The notes beneath the pieces were generated by a model. That model did not search any database. It worked only from the letters and a program-made list of their open reading frames with translations, and was not told where the DNA came from. A program made the position numbers and the translations under genes. Below, piece by piece: positions 37,858 through 52,800 of a DNA stretch of 64,000 bases. The stretch spans positions 32,249,992 through 32,313,991 of the forward strand of contig CM077600.1 of the NCBI GenBank assembly GCA_039654915.1, written 5' to 3'. The stretch is from Aquilaria yunnanensis. Taxonomy: Eukaryota; Streptophyta; Magnoliopsida; Malvales; Thymelaeaceae. Each line of letters begins with the position of its first letter. Within the stretch, counting starts at the first letter, position 1.

Positions 37858-40800
37858 TTAACTGTTCGAGGGCTCATCATCTTCACTGTCTTCGCTCTCA
37901 TCACTGCATTTATGAATAATGCATGTACTCAAGTTAAAAAGGGGGGAAAAAACCCACCACAGCAGAGAATTTTCATAGTGCAGATCTACAGCTCAATAAT
38001 AATGAATATGAAAGGTTGGTTGAAGGACCTTTCTTCAGGATATTTTGATAAACGTCTGGCATCCAAGCCAGTAATAAACTTCTGTGCACCCTGTACATGT
38101 TCGGGGCCTGTGGAAAAATAGTGTGAGGACAAGATTTTGTTATACAAGCAGAAAATGGAAACAGTTGAATGAGGTGACTTGTGCTTATGGAGAAATTATT
38201 TACCCTTTGTTAACTGGAAGGTATGCAGTGCACACCTTTCTGCGGCAAGTCTAACGGGAGCGCTTCCGTCTTTCAAACATTCCGCAACAGCAGCACCGAC
38301 CAAGGATTGATTTGCTGCAATGAAAGAAGGATTTTCCTGCAATTCAATTCGAACCAGTAAGAACTCACGCAGAATTCTACTGGTCAAAGGACCAAAGGTT
38401 TCAAAACAGGAGCAAATTGATTCTTTATATACTTTTGCTACAGCTTTTACAGCAGAGAGGGCCCTTCTTCGCACTTCACTGGAGTCATCATGCAAAGCCG
38501 ACACTAAGGATGAAAGTGTGTCCACCAGTGCAGTGGTATTAGAAGGATTACTCTCAATTTGATACAGTAAAAGTCTCCCCAGTGCCTTGGTTGAAGTTTC
38601 TCTAAGAGGAAACTATTGACCCAAAAAAAGTAAGTGTTAGAAATTGTTGATTAAAAGCCAGTAACACTCAAATCACAGAATCTCATGTATTAACGACACT
38701 GTTACACTCAGATATTGAAAAAATATGCATCAAGAGAACTGGTTGTACTATATGTCTAAAAGTGATTTAACCAAATTATAAGAATACCTTCTCATCTTTC
38801 AAGCATCTTTTCAAGTGGCATACAATTGATGGGAACTCAGGAGATTCAGAGACCTCAAATGCGTCATGTCTCAAAAACGATGAGACTGTAAGAACTGAAC
38901 CATGCCTAGCAACCCAACTTGAAGAAGAGGCTAAATCAAGGAGCTCTTGAATCAGATCGGCAAGTTGCGGTTGCTGCATGTACTGGAGCAAAAACAGCAT
39001 ATGACAATCTCAGAAAAAAGTAATGTGTAATCAAAGTTCGAAAAACACCTAAACAGCTAATCTATATTGGTAAGGTAGCAAACAGGACAACATAAACAGA
39101 ATAAGTTCATAGGATAAAATAGCCTGCAAAATACCTGAGATATAATTCCAAGTATGCTTGCAGCAGCAACTCGAACTTGGTCATCATCATGATGAATTAG
39201 ATCTTTCAACACACTGCAAACACGTATTGTAACAGTGCTGCTCACATTTTTTCCAGCATGCTTCATAACACCTCTTAAAGCAGTCAAGATGGCTTCCCTA
39301 ATTCCAGTATCCGATGCCTGAATAATCGAAATTTAGTAGTCTATACTAATGAAGCACAAGGAAAGAAAGAACGAAGATGCAAACCTGCAAACTGGACAGT
39401 AGGTCACCAACTAGGGGATCAACCCTAGTACTCAATGCACTAAGCTTTCCCAGAGCAACAGCAGCACTTGAGCGGACAGTCCTGCACCCACAAGCAATTT
39501 TATTTTAGTACAAGCCACCAGCCAGAACCAGGTTGAGCGAATGGTCCTGGAGTATACATATAAGAACCAGATACACAAAGTGATGCGAAACACAGAAATG
39601 GTCATGGTGAAAGCAATTAAACATTCTTACTTATATGAAAACCTGTCTTTAGTTCAGGGGTCCCATCCATTGAATGGAAGGGTCAGAAAATTATTTTCCT
39701 TACCTTGTGCTATCTTGTAGACACTTGACAAAAGTTGTCTGTAACTGAGGAAGAAAAGGCTTCAAGGATATCCCACCCTTTCTGATTATGACAGTTAAAG
39801 TAGATAAAATGGCACTCTTGACCTGCCAGGGGAAGCGATCACCTATTATTCGAATCAGCGGCCTGCAGCAGAAAGAGGGATAAAAGAGGTCAGCAAGCAA
39901 ACAATATTTCCAAAGACTAGGTATGGTCTTACAACTTCACATACAGAGCCATGAAAAACCTTAATCCACAAAAAATAACTAGCCATCAAATTGTCAATGT
40001 GTTTGCTAATGGCTAACGCTACAGAAAAATTAATACTTCTCATCAATTTTACCAACAAAACAAGATGAAACCAAGTACCACATGTAGATAGAGAGAAGAA
40101 AAAGGAGCAGAAAAGAACACCATAAAGAAACTGGAAACATTAAATTTGCACCCAACCACAAATATGGTATTATGATCAGTTCTTAGCTACACATATGATG
40201 TAAAGTTACTGATTTCACAGTACTTTTCATTTGAAACTCTTTGCAACAAATGTGCATGTCTTAGGAGTCTCATACAGCATTCCCGTAGTACTCCTCTAAC
40301 ATGTGATAATCTGTCTTAATGCCATGAAATCATTGAGATGAATTCTCCATCAACACATAGGATAATCTAGAACCCGCACTTATGTTTCATAAATTATTCT
40401 TTCTGCCTTCTATGTTCCCCTGATTTATATTTATACAAGCCACAAAGTAATGGTACTTACCCTGTTATTGGAATAACAAACTCTTTGAGAGATTGTTCAC
40501 TAGTCACTTCAATAAGCTCCCCAAGACCCAAAGCAGCTTGCTCTCTTAAGTCAGCTGACCCACTGACCAGACCCTGAAAGTTCAAGTATCATAAATATGA
40601 GGACGATACTCCTTTAATCAGTTGCCTAGCGCAAGTAACAGAGTTATAAAATCTCTTAACCAAAATTAAAGACATTGTACAAGCTCCCTCCAGTCCAAAG
40701 AAGATACATAGAAGAACTTGCAGCTGTCATGATTCTAGACTGGGGAAAGAAGTTCCAACATGCAAGCAAGGGTAATATTTGCCTAATCAGCTAACCACAA

Positions 40801-43800
40801 CGAAAAGACTCCAAAAAAAAGTTCAGTCATTATTGTTTTTAATAATCTGATAATGTCCCACCAAAAGGGCAGTTTTGATTGCTTTGGCACATTCCAAATT
40901 AGCCCCAGAATGACTCCAGTTCCATAGAAGTCATAAGTAACCCAGCATACCACATGTAGAGAATTCCAAATTTGAAAGGCCATTCCATGAAGCATAAGGA
41001 AATCAATGGAGGTTACACGCCAATGCTAGTCAATATAACATCTGACTTCTTGTGAAAGGATTAATCTTATGGCCCAGAGCTTTGCCTCCATGATAAAAGC
41101 TAATGCCCCCAAATTATAAGCATGGGCTTCAGTTCAAAAACCATTTGCATTGTTGTACAAAAAATACCAAGTATGGACAAGAAACAGGACAGCAAAATTG
41201 AAGTACCTGGAGAAAGATGGGAAGCACAGGCTGAAGGGCCTTAGGAAGACAGAACCCAGCAATTACAACAGGTCCTCCCTGAGAAAGAGATACAGGATGA
41301 AAAAACTACAGTGCTAATTTCTACAGATCATTCATGTCAAAACATATGCACCAATAAGTTGAAATCACCTTCTTCCTCCTACGTTCTTTGTCTCGTGCTG
41401 TAGACACAGCATCTCGCACTAGTTTTATATATGAAGGAAGAATCTCCTTGGGAACTGAACTAACAACCCTTGATAGTGCTTCCCAAGCAACCTGTGAAAG
41501 AAAGTTCAGGTGCATAAAGGAAAGGACAACACAGCAGGATACTAGTAGAATGAAATACACGTACTTTAACAGTGTCTGGATCTGAATCGCTTAGCAAAAC
41601 AATCAAGGTAGATATCATGTTTGAAGCCTCATCAACTAAGTACAATTTGCTGTTCTTGAATAAGTATCCAATTAAATAAGTGGAACTTTTTCTTATTGAT
41701 GCCTGGAAACACAGAGGACAGACACAAGTTGAGAGTTGGCTAGAGGAAAAACCCTCCATATATTATAAATTTGAAAAAGAAAAACCTTTCACCTGGCTGT
41801 CATTGACTCCTTTTATAAGCTCTGATATTAAATACTCGATACCTTCCTCATCAATGACCAAAACTACTGTTTCTGCTGCTTCTTTGGCAACATTTTGAAC
41901 ATCCTGCAGTAACCATGGATATAGCAACCACTTCAATGCTTGACCAGGCAGACTTCCAAACTAAAATGAGAAAATAATAAACATAAAAATGCTAGAAAAG
42001 ATACCACAATACAAAATAAACATACCACATCATCACCACCCAAGGCAGAAAGCAAAGCAGGGAGAATGCTCCCTAAATGAGCATTAAGTCCAGAACCTGC
42101 AACCTCTGCTAATGCTCCAAGTGCATGTGCGTTGAAGGCACTGGTTGTAATTCAAAATATCAGTAATATCCGTAACTCAAGGAAATATTTTTCTGAGATG
42201 ATATAATTAGTGTAAAAAGTAGTACTCACGAAACAGGACGATGCACCAGCTTTGGCAAAATATGAGGCAAGACAGCAGCAGTCCTCACACTACAATTTTT
42301 TGAGGTAATTTAGCATTGAAAAATAATTGAAATGACATTAAAAGAACATAAATTCATTCAAAGCACATACGAGAAACAGCACCTTAAAATTTGTTTCAGA
42401 CCATCAAGAGCTGTATCAGATGTTTCATCATCCTCCAAAGCATGTAGAAGTGTTGGGACAATTTCATCAATTGCTTGCATACCAGCACTCTGCAACAAGG
42501 TATTTTATGCTAAAATCATGGGGTTGAAATACTAAAAGACTCTTTAGCTTAAACAAGCACATTCATATTTGACCCACCTTGTAAAGGGTGCTGAATGCTA
42601 GGCCAGCTGATTCTCGAACCTCAGCTTCGCTGCAACAAATACACAACTGGTAATGCAACATACAATGGCAGATACAAAACCAAAAAATTAAAAAAAAAAA
42701 AATCATAAGTAACATAGCTATAGTAAACCTATCACAAAGGGCAGTCCGAATAGTAGGGATTAGATCCTCAATGAAACTCAATAACTGACTTCTGCCAGCA
42801 CTTGCCATCACTTCACTCAAACCAATGCATACACCCTGTGAATGATGTTAATCCAGGATTAATAAAAACAGAGAGTAATATGCAGATGTTTAGATGGAAG
42901 AACTGCGATTCATGTGTCTTCAGAAAGGGGGAGACACATGAACACATAAGCATGAAGTGGGGCTACAGATCAGTAAAGAGGTAGAACAAGAAGCCAATCC
43001 TTATGGTTAATCCCCAACAGAAAAATCACACAATTTATAACCAGCATACTTGCGTGGAAATCAAACTCAGGCCATAAAGGACAGCCAACAACCTTTTGAA
43101 GAAACAAAAATAAGGAAACAGCATCTTAATTACAAAAAGCTTCACATAAAAACCAATAGTGCTAAACATAGATGCCATTACATCCACATGGAGTGTGTGC
43201 ATAAGTAAAGAAACATTGGTAAAAGAAAATAAGAGGCAGACTCATGCCTTAAATTCTTGCACAAAAACTTTTGGGAAGAACACTTAAATCCACTTATATC
43301 ACAAAAACAGAAAGGAGGATAGAAATAAAAAAATAAAAAAATAAAAACCATAAAACCACAGATTTAATCAGTACATAGCAATGTCCTCCAACAAAAGAAC
43401 ATCAAATGGGAAGAAATTTTACTTGTCTCCTGCTAGCTACTGGGTCCTTTAGGCCCTGGGATAAAATAGGAATTATCAGAGGGAGCACTCTTTCACCCAG
43501 TTTCCTGACAAGCTCTCCTAATGCTCGTCCAGCAACCTATGTTGCCAACAGGTCAGTGAGGTGATGGTATATTAAGCCAATTCTAAAGCTGGTGAATGAT
43601 AAAGCACAACCACAGACCTGACGCCTCTCAGAAGATGATGATGCAAGAGAACTAATTAGAGTATTCATTAGAACTGGCATTATTTCCTTGAGAGTCTTTG
43701 GAGTATTAGCTACTATAGTCTTCCACACATGCAATGCAGCCTGAGAAGGAAAAAGATAATTCACTCATCAGAATATATTTTGCTTTAGCAAAATACTTGA

Positions 43801-46800
43801 TCACAACATTAATAGTATCACTACAACATCAATACCTGGCGTACTGTTACACTAACATCAGTTCGGACCATGTACAGTGCAGCCAGTACTTCATTACGCT
43901 TCTCCCTTCCCAGAACCTCAATGATGGCTCGTCCATGTGCTTCAGTACTAGCACCTTCATCATCGCTTCCACCCTCAAGCAAAGCCTTTCCGGAAGTTCC
44001 AGCAACCTACAAATACACAAATAAATGGTTAAACACCAGCACTTATCTGCAGAACCACCAACAACTTCATTTAAGAACAAAAAGACAAAGCCAAGTGACA
44101 TTTAGCAGTTAACCTTAAACAGTAGATCTCCCAGCAGCTCCACAGAGCTTTGCCTGATTCTCCAATTGTCATTAAAGATTCCATCTTCTACAGCCGGAAG
44201 CAGAAGGGGCAATGACCTGATACAGATGAAGATATATGTGAAGAGCAATCTAACCAGCTACATGGATCATCCTCAAGAAGAAAAGATATGGAACTACCTA
44301 CAGACTTCAAAATAGATAGGCGTTTAAATAAATGGCTCAGCCATGAATTACATTAGCAAATTCATCATTTTTAGACATTTGTAAATGAATTACAATAGCC
44401 TTACGTTGTTGCATAGTGCTCGACTAAGACATGCCCAGCACCAAGAGCTGCCTCACGGACAGACTCATTTTCATCTGCAAGGCCTGTGAGAGTATAATTG
44501 TCAATTTAAGTTTAACAACCACGAAGACCAGGTAAATAAAGAAACAGCAAGTTAAAATTTTAAAAAGATCTGTACCGTCTAAAATTGCAGGTAGCACCTG
44601 TTGCAGGTAATTCTGGAACTGATCACCCAGTGACCTCGGCAAATACTACAAAAAAAAAAAAAGGAAAAAAAAAAATAAACATCTAAATAAATGCAAGACA
44701 GAAAGAAACAAAGTCAGATAGAAGCCAGGAAAATTAAACCAGTATTTTGGTCAAATATGTCAAAAACCCCAAAACAATTAACCTTGAAAAGTGTCAAATA
44801 TCCATCACGGACAGAAGCTTTTTGATGTGAGCAATTCCTAATGATATCAGGAAGCACTTTCTCAAAGTACCAAATACCAAGTGCAGCTAACACCTGAAAA
44901 AGAAGCATAAGCTCAAGGATACACATAGGATTTTTTCTAGTAGGATAAACAAGACAAGTTTAGGAACTAAAATTCGAACCTCGCTTAATCCTTGAGCAGC
45001 CCCAGAACGTTCCACATTACTACCATCTGACTTGAGCGTATCAAACAACCATGGAACAAGATCTGGAAAGTTCTCTTCTCCCATACCCCTTATTAGTGAT
45101 CCAATAGCTCGAGCAGCAACAGACCGAACTTCTGGAATGGGATCAACAAGGACCTGAACACATATGGAATAAGTCAAGCCTTATACAATGGTAAAACTGC
45201 AAAACAGTAATAATAGATGGTACCTTTTTTACTTCAGGAAGTAGTAGACCAATGTAAGGAATCATATCCTTGGGATCTGTGACTAAGGAACACATATTTC
45301 CAACTATTTGTGCAGCTTTCTTTTTTGTATCAGCACTCCTCTCTCTTAACCCTCTGTGTACTATAGGTACTAAAAGTGCCAGTGACGGAGCATCAATCGA
45401 GTTAACAAAAGTTGTCTGCCAAGAAACAAATAAGCATTCAGCTAAAGTAAACAACACAATAATCAAACGGAACAACTTCAAGCCCATGAACCATACTTGA
45501 AGCAGTATATCAAGAGAATATTTTGTATGGGCGTTTGGATCTGCAAGACCCATCAGAAGTGTAGGCACAAGCGAAGAGATTTCAGGATTCTTTATGACAC
45601 TCCCAACCTACAAATATGAAACGATATTATTCATATGAAAAAACTATAAACGACAACTTGAATTACAATAGCACATCAATTATGACCTGTTGTAGGGCCA
45701 TCTGTCCAGCAGCCTGAACTTTGGGATGTGTATCTGTTAGAACCTGAAAGAAAGGGATTTTGGAGATATTTTTAACATACGGTAATCAATCAACCAAGTA
45801 AGCAATAAACCGCAAACTAGTTGGTGCTGGCTAAATAAATCTTGTGTCTCCCTCTCACTAGGTTGGAGGCACACCCCTCCGTGAGCACAAAAAAGCATGG
45901 TACTTTTTCCTGTGATTTCCTCCTTTTCTCTTTCCTATATAAGCCAGTCTCCCTTACACAATGATGCATATAATTTTCTGCATCGAATATGACCAAACCA
46001 TATGGTATGTCTACTACTCCAACACAACACTCTCATCCAAGGTACGTTCATTTAGTTCACATGTTATTCTTAATTGCCCAACTGTCAGCCAATAAAGCAT
46101 GGTTCGTTAGATAGCCATTCAATAAGGACACATTCTTATCTGCTGAAACCCCTGTGGAACTTAACTACTTTGTCCATCTTGGTTTATCCTCATCTTTATC
46201 GATAATGGAGCCCATATATGCTATAGTAACATTTACATGAAGATGGATCTGGTGATAAAGTTTTATATAAGGTAATACACCACAAAAATAACAGCTGTAG
46301 TTACAACTGTAAGTAACAAGAACTTGTTATTATCAAATGAACCTCTGTAAGTTTGGGCACAATTTTTGGAAGACACTGGGAAAGCTGCTGGGGAGCACAA
46401 TAAGCCATGGCACCAAGTAGTTGCACACTACTTTGTTTTGTCCTCCATGCTTTGTCTTGAAGTCCCTATATTCACAAGAACAAATAAATAGGACAGCTAA
46501 ATATTGCAAGAAAATACTTGCTGTGAGCCCATAAGATCCTTTAGAGTTTATGAAAAAGATAACATTTCCATTCCCCTTTTTCAACTCGGATTTCAACAAT
46601 GGTATAACTATCATATGCCGGTGATTCACTTACAGACTCTCCTAGGCACATTATTCTCAGAGCGTTCTCAAAGTACCAAAAGCAAAACAGTGAAAAGAAC
46701 ATACCAAGCAAAATACATATTTGCCCTACACAAAAATCGACTAGCAAATGAGTTTGAATGTATCCAATATGACAGCCAGGAATAGGTAATTGATATAATC

Positions 46801-49800
46801 TAAAAATATGCATTTAAGCAAACTAGCATCCCTGAATGGTTAGAAACAATGCCCAACCATCATACCATTCCCAGTCTCTGCTCAACTTGTAACCAAGAGA
46901 CTGAATGTGGAGCATTTATAAAAAATTCCAAGCCCGATTCTCCATCAACGAGCATTACAGACTTGTGCATTCTTTAGTATAGGGGCTTCACATGCCCTCA
47001 GTGCACTTGTGATGAATTTTGAGATTATAAAATAAAGGAACTCACTTAACTTTCACATATGGCTAGAGCTATATACTTAACTCTCACATATGGCTATAGC
47101 TAAACAAACTTATGTATGCACATACACATCATTGATGATTTGCAGAAGCATATGCATACAGGTGTATCCAGAGCTCAAAAGCTTTGCTTGATATTACACT
47201 TTCTGTTATCAAAATGATATCATGATTCACGTTAAAAGAAACTGATAAACTTGGATCATCTTTGAACTTCCAGAAATTAAATAACCGCATGGAATGCACA
47301 TCCAAGAAAAAATAAAACTTAAGTCCTCACAGGCTTTATATATCCAAAAAGATTTATAAGGAATACATAACATATCAATTATCAACTCATATTCAAATAA
47401 GAAAAATATATAAACAACAAAAATCATACTCCCTCCATCCCAAATTCTTTGCACCAATTTTCCATTTTGGGTCATCCAAAATTCTTTGCATCATTTCATC
47501 TTTGGTAAGTTTTAGCAAGTAAAATGACTATTCTACCCTCTTTTTTTCCCCCATCTTTTTCCTCTTTTACGCAAACCCCTCTTTTTTCTCTTTTTCCTCC
47601 TTCACGACTTACGCAAAACAGACCTAGATCTCTGCCACCAACGCACAGCAGGGCCTCCCCCATCCAACACTTCTCCGACCTTTTACCTTCCTTCCGACGC
47701 ATCTGCTCCTCAATTGTTCCCCTCCTCCTCGAGGCCCACATCCACGACTGGTAACCCCATGTCCACCGCAAACCCAATTTCGTCCAATCAAGCAATTTCA
47801 CTTGTTTCAATCAGAACCACATCCAAGAAAAATTGAGACTCGATCAACCAATTCCACTCATTTCGATCCTTGGGCTGCCATTTTGCGCTGTGTTCAAGCG
47901 ACAAGGCAACGGTGAAGGGAGATCCGGAGACTAAGGACAAGCCGAGGCCGGGGAAGGAGGTGATAGAGCAACAGAAGGATAAGGTCAGGGAAGGAGACGA
48001 GGGAAGGACAAAGAGGCAGGGGCAGGGACGGAAATGACAGAAGGATGGTGGGAGAGAGATGACGAAGGATGCAATGGAGGGACAAAGGGAGAGAAACAAT
48101 GAAAGGAAGGGAATAATTGGAAAGATGTGGAAAACAGCAACTTGCCTTGGTCTGCATGCCAATTTCCAAACCCAAATGATGCAAATATAATGGCATAGAG
48201 GGAGTATTAAATATCACAACACGCATATCATATCGGTATGCAAGGAATAATATTACTCAAGTCAGTTACAAGCCTAAAATTTTGATATAGACAGCATAAA
48301 GCATGAGATTTAATGACATAAAGAATCAAAGAGCAGATGGATAGTCAACAGCAAAGCAATACCTTCAACAATGATGGAAGGACCAGCTTCACTCCCTGAG
48401 CACTAAGTTGAGACATCATTGCTCGAGCCGCACATTCAGCAGCTTCACGAACAGCAACAACTTGATCAGAGAAAGAAACCAGGAGCAAGGGCAACAATTG
48501 GATCACATACCTACATCATGGAGATTATACATGATTAAGATGTAGCAACCATTATAGATTATCATGGATGTGAACTTATCAAAAGAAATCCAAACATGTA
48601 ATAAGTTCCTGGAATAAGCAAATGCATACGGTTCGAACAATCTTCCCAGATACTCGCAAAAGCACTCAAATGCAAGTAAAGCTCCTTCACGCGCTTTAGC
48701 GGAATTCCTGCAGTTGACAAGAAAACATTGTATCAACATGCAAAAAGTAATGAACCAAAAACTTTTAGCTACTGTGGACAGACATAACAGAAGTCACTAC
48801 ACATAGATGATTTTGAATGGGAGAAAACATAATAGTAGGCCTCACTAGTTGTATATTATAATTGGAAAATTACCAATAAAAAATATATAACCAGAAAATC
48901 AAAGGCTAATATTTAAGACAAGCTTCCAATGTTCACATATCAATGAACTCCTTGAAAGAACACAAAACAACCAGAAAGCCTCCATTGTCGTTGCATGATC
49001 CACTTCCTGTAGCAATCCTTGTTGCATTTAATTAATCCAATAATTCAATTGCATCAAATTTGACATAAAAATAATTGCAAAAGAAGAAAGGCACATGACA
49101 TACATCACCGTTGAGAGAACATGAAGTCAGGACTTGGGAGGCCATACCTATCAACTAGACCTTCTTGTAATATGGCAATAATTCTATACTTCTTCAAGCA
49201 AGGGATTCCAAATCCCTTGGCTACTCCCGCAAGCGCAAAAGCTGCTCCTCGACGTTCACCATATTTATCACTCTTGATCAGCTGATCCAACAGCCTGGAT
49301 ACAAGCATTGCTCCATCATCCTGTCAGGCAAGAATCACATTACATTGACCAATTATTATGATGAAATCCATGTTGCATTGATCTGTTACTACAATGCAAT
49401 CCATTGGGACATGTTACAACTTCTTTGATGGCATCAAAGGTGATAGGCACATAGATACATACTTGCTTTGATGCCATCAAAGGTGATAGGCACATAGATA
49501 CTGCTCGCTGAACCGCTTCTGATGGAGTATTCAAAACCTCCAATAGTTTCTCGATGACAGAGTGAACTTTGGGGTCATCCTGTTGCAAGGACAGGAAAAA
49601 AAAACAAAAACCAGAAAAGGTGCAGTCAGCTCATAATCATGATATTACACCAACACCTTGCAATAATAAAAATATGAAAAGAGGAAGACAACAACAAAGG
49701 CACCTTATCCAAGTGTTTTGCTAGAGCCCCTGTAAAAATAACTACACCCTCACGAACCAGGTCATACTTCTCTTCATCTGAAGCCTGAGGAAAAAGAAAA

Positions 49801-52800
49801 CAATAAACATAAGATAGAAGGCACTTTGCTTACTCCCCAGCAAAACAAACAGCTGAGAAGAGGTAATCTGTCAAAAATAGAAGAGCAACAAAAAGATCGT
49901 AAAGTAACACAATTCCAAATCGAGGAGGAAGAATAAGTGAATGACCTTCTTATTTAGGTAGTTCTCAAATATTGGGAATAACAAAGAAACATTTTCTCTT
50001 CCATGCTTATCAATGATTACTATGCCAGCATTAATCATCCTCCCACGAACATCTGCATTAGGATCTGCCTGAAATATTTGAATATCCAAGCATGAAAGGA
50101 ACCTCTCTGTTATACAACAAACAATCTTACAAATAGAAAGAAACTGAGAAAATAGACCAAAAAGTTTATGAGAGAGAGAGAGAGAGAGATTTCAAGTTTC
50201 TTCTTAATAACACGATAAGCTCGAGTTTTTCCCCCTCTTCCTTCAACATACAAAATTCAAAATAGCATCACTGTTATTGTCCCCAAATGGTGCAATTCGG
50301 TCTGCTGAGGTAATATGCAAGAGTTGAGTAGGCCCACTTAATCCTAACTAATACAGATTTCACTTTGGTAAGCAATTAGCTAACAGAAAGGCACAGGTTA
50401 ACAAAAGAAGCCTAACACTGAATGTCAATCCAAAATCCAAACAGTATAAGGGAACTTAACAATCACAAATTTGAACCAAGATACAACCAAACCCACACCC
50501 AGACACATACATGTGCACATTCATTAGAACAAATGCCAGAAGCACAATTCAAACATCAAATTTAACTATGCTGCCATGGTCAGACATTACTTCTCACATA
50601 ATTAAGCTTCAGGTAAAGGTCCACGATTAACCACAATTTTCTGTATATTCTCCATTAGGTTTGAGTTCATCTCCCAAGACTTCCCAACTTATATGATAGT
50701 AAATGAAATACTTAGATAAACTGCAACAAGGCTCATACCAAAGCCCGTGATATGAGAAATGTCATAACCACAGGAAGGTCTTTTGTCCTCAACACATCAG
50801 CAGCAGAATGTAGTGCCAAAGCAATTCCTTGTCTGCCTAGCCAATTGGCATCCAACGCATCATCACCAGAACCAATATCACGTATATACAGAGAAAATAA
50901 AGAGGAAAGGGACTCCTGAAAAGATTAAAACAAATTAGATAGCTTGTAAGAGCAACAATGAAAACCTGAAATTTACAAAACTGACCTGTATAGAATCTGG
51001 ATTTTCATCCAGTGCAGCAGCCAATGCCTCCGCAGCAGCCAGACGAGCATTGTAATTTATATTAGAAAGTGCCTTGAAAATCAGAGAGTAATCGGTTCCA
51101 AACTCATGCCCATAGCAGTCCCAAATATATTCCGCAGCTTCTGCAATAGTCTGAAAAAATATGCGAAATGTTTTACTTAGTGTCCATCAATCTACACAAT
51201 GAATAAAGCAATTCATGCTATAATGCTATTAGAACTTTTTCAGAGATTATAAATGCAGTGCATACTGAAAAATAAATATGTAGTAGGGTGATAGTGCAGT
51301 GTTTTCAAACTCAACCTTATCTGGATCATGCAGTGCAATCCAAATGTTTGTTGCGACTTCAACATTCTCAGGAAGAGTTCGACCAGAAACAGCTGGGATA
51401 CATTTGACAGCATTTAGACAGGCCATTCTCACATGAACATCTTTTGCATATACTCCATACAATGCCTGCAATAATGAAAACAATAGTTTTAAAACAACAG
51501 AAATTATCTGTTTTCTTATTCAGGACTAATGACATTACAGGTACAACTTGATCTTGCTAAAGAGACAAAAAAAAAAAAAAAAGGAAACTATGCTAAAAAA
51601 TCATTAAAAAAAAAAACTAATTTCTTACAGGTGCGACTTCATCCGCCTGCAGGCCAAGACACAGCTCACTCAGTGCAGGCCCAATAGATGCTTTATAAGC
51701 TGGAACTATGCCAAGAACGTGATATAGCACCTGTGAAATGAATAGAAAACGAATTATAAGATAATGCATTTACTGATGGTTTTGGAAGATAGAAAGGCAC
51801 AGAATGCTAACTGATATCATTCGAAGCCTTGGAGTGGGAAGAACAGGATCCATGTGCATATAAAGAATCCGTAGTACATCATCATGAAGTATAGTTTTCT
51901 TTGATGATAATAGAACCCGCTCCATTATCTGATGACAGGAGAGTCATAAGACATCAGCAATAATATAAGTATCAACAAAGATGTCAGTCCAAACAACATA
52001 CGATGACATACAGGGAAGACAAAGCTGAATGAATCTACAGGAAGGGCCCCTGATTTACAAGAGATTGACAATGCATTTATAACTCTTTCAAAAAGACCCA
52101 GGGATGCTCTTCCATAAGTTTCTCCATCATCCACAGAAGAAATCAGATCCAACTGAAGACGGGCTTCATCAGTCGCAATTAAGCGCAAAGCAGTAGCAAT
52201 ATCAGAAGCCCAATTACATAGAGGATGTGCTAGGCATCTGGAAAGCTTCACCAGTGTCTCATAGGACACATCACCAACAATAGGTGACCTTAGTAAAGGG
52301 TCAACAAACTTTACCTGAAATAATATGAAAATGCACATTGTGAATCAAACAACGTAACAGGTAAGAAAACTGAAATCATGAGAAATTAATGGACTCATGC
52401 TATGCAACTTTGTTGATACAGACTTGTAAAGATGCCAATCCACAATTTAAGTTGGGAGATTGACAATCATTCACTGTTGTATCACATTTCCATTATTTGT
52501 GACAGTGAAAAAGAAAGGGGATTGAATTTTTATCCAAAAAATTGAAAAAAAAAACATTATTAAATCAAAGACACTTTATTTTTCTTGAGTGGGCCAAGTA
52601 ATGACTTCCAATAGCAACCATACGATCTGCAGAAATGATGCTAAGGAATGATGAAACAACAGTTTGCAAGAGACTAACCAGTGAAGGTAACTGACTGTGG
52701 GCAAATACTGGATTTGCTATGGTCATATCCCCCATTGCACTAAGCATTAATGACATATTTCTCTGAATCTCCCGAACCTTCCCACGTATTGATGCCTCTT

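Noticed and set aside
37768..38121. Plus-strand ORF of 117 codons
   Set aside because: Antisense to the last two GCN1 exons, which join in frame and encode the expected C-terminus.
47496..48226. Several 70-140 codon ORFs in GCN1 intron 30
   Set aside because: Low-complexity Pro/Ser or Lys/Glu-rich frames caused by the pyrimidine/purine asymmetry of the Stowaway-like element.
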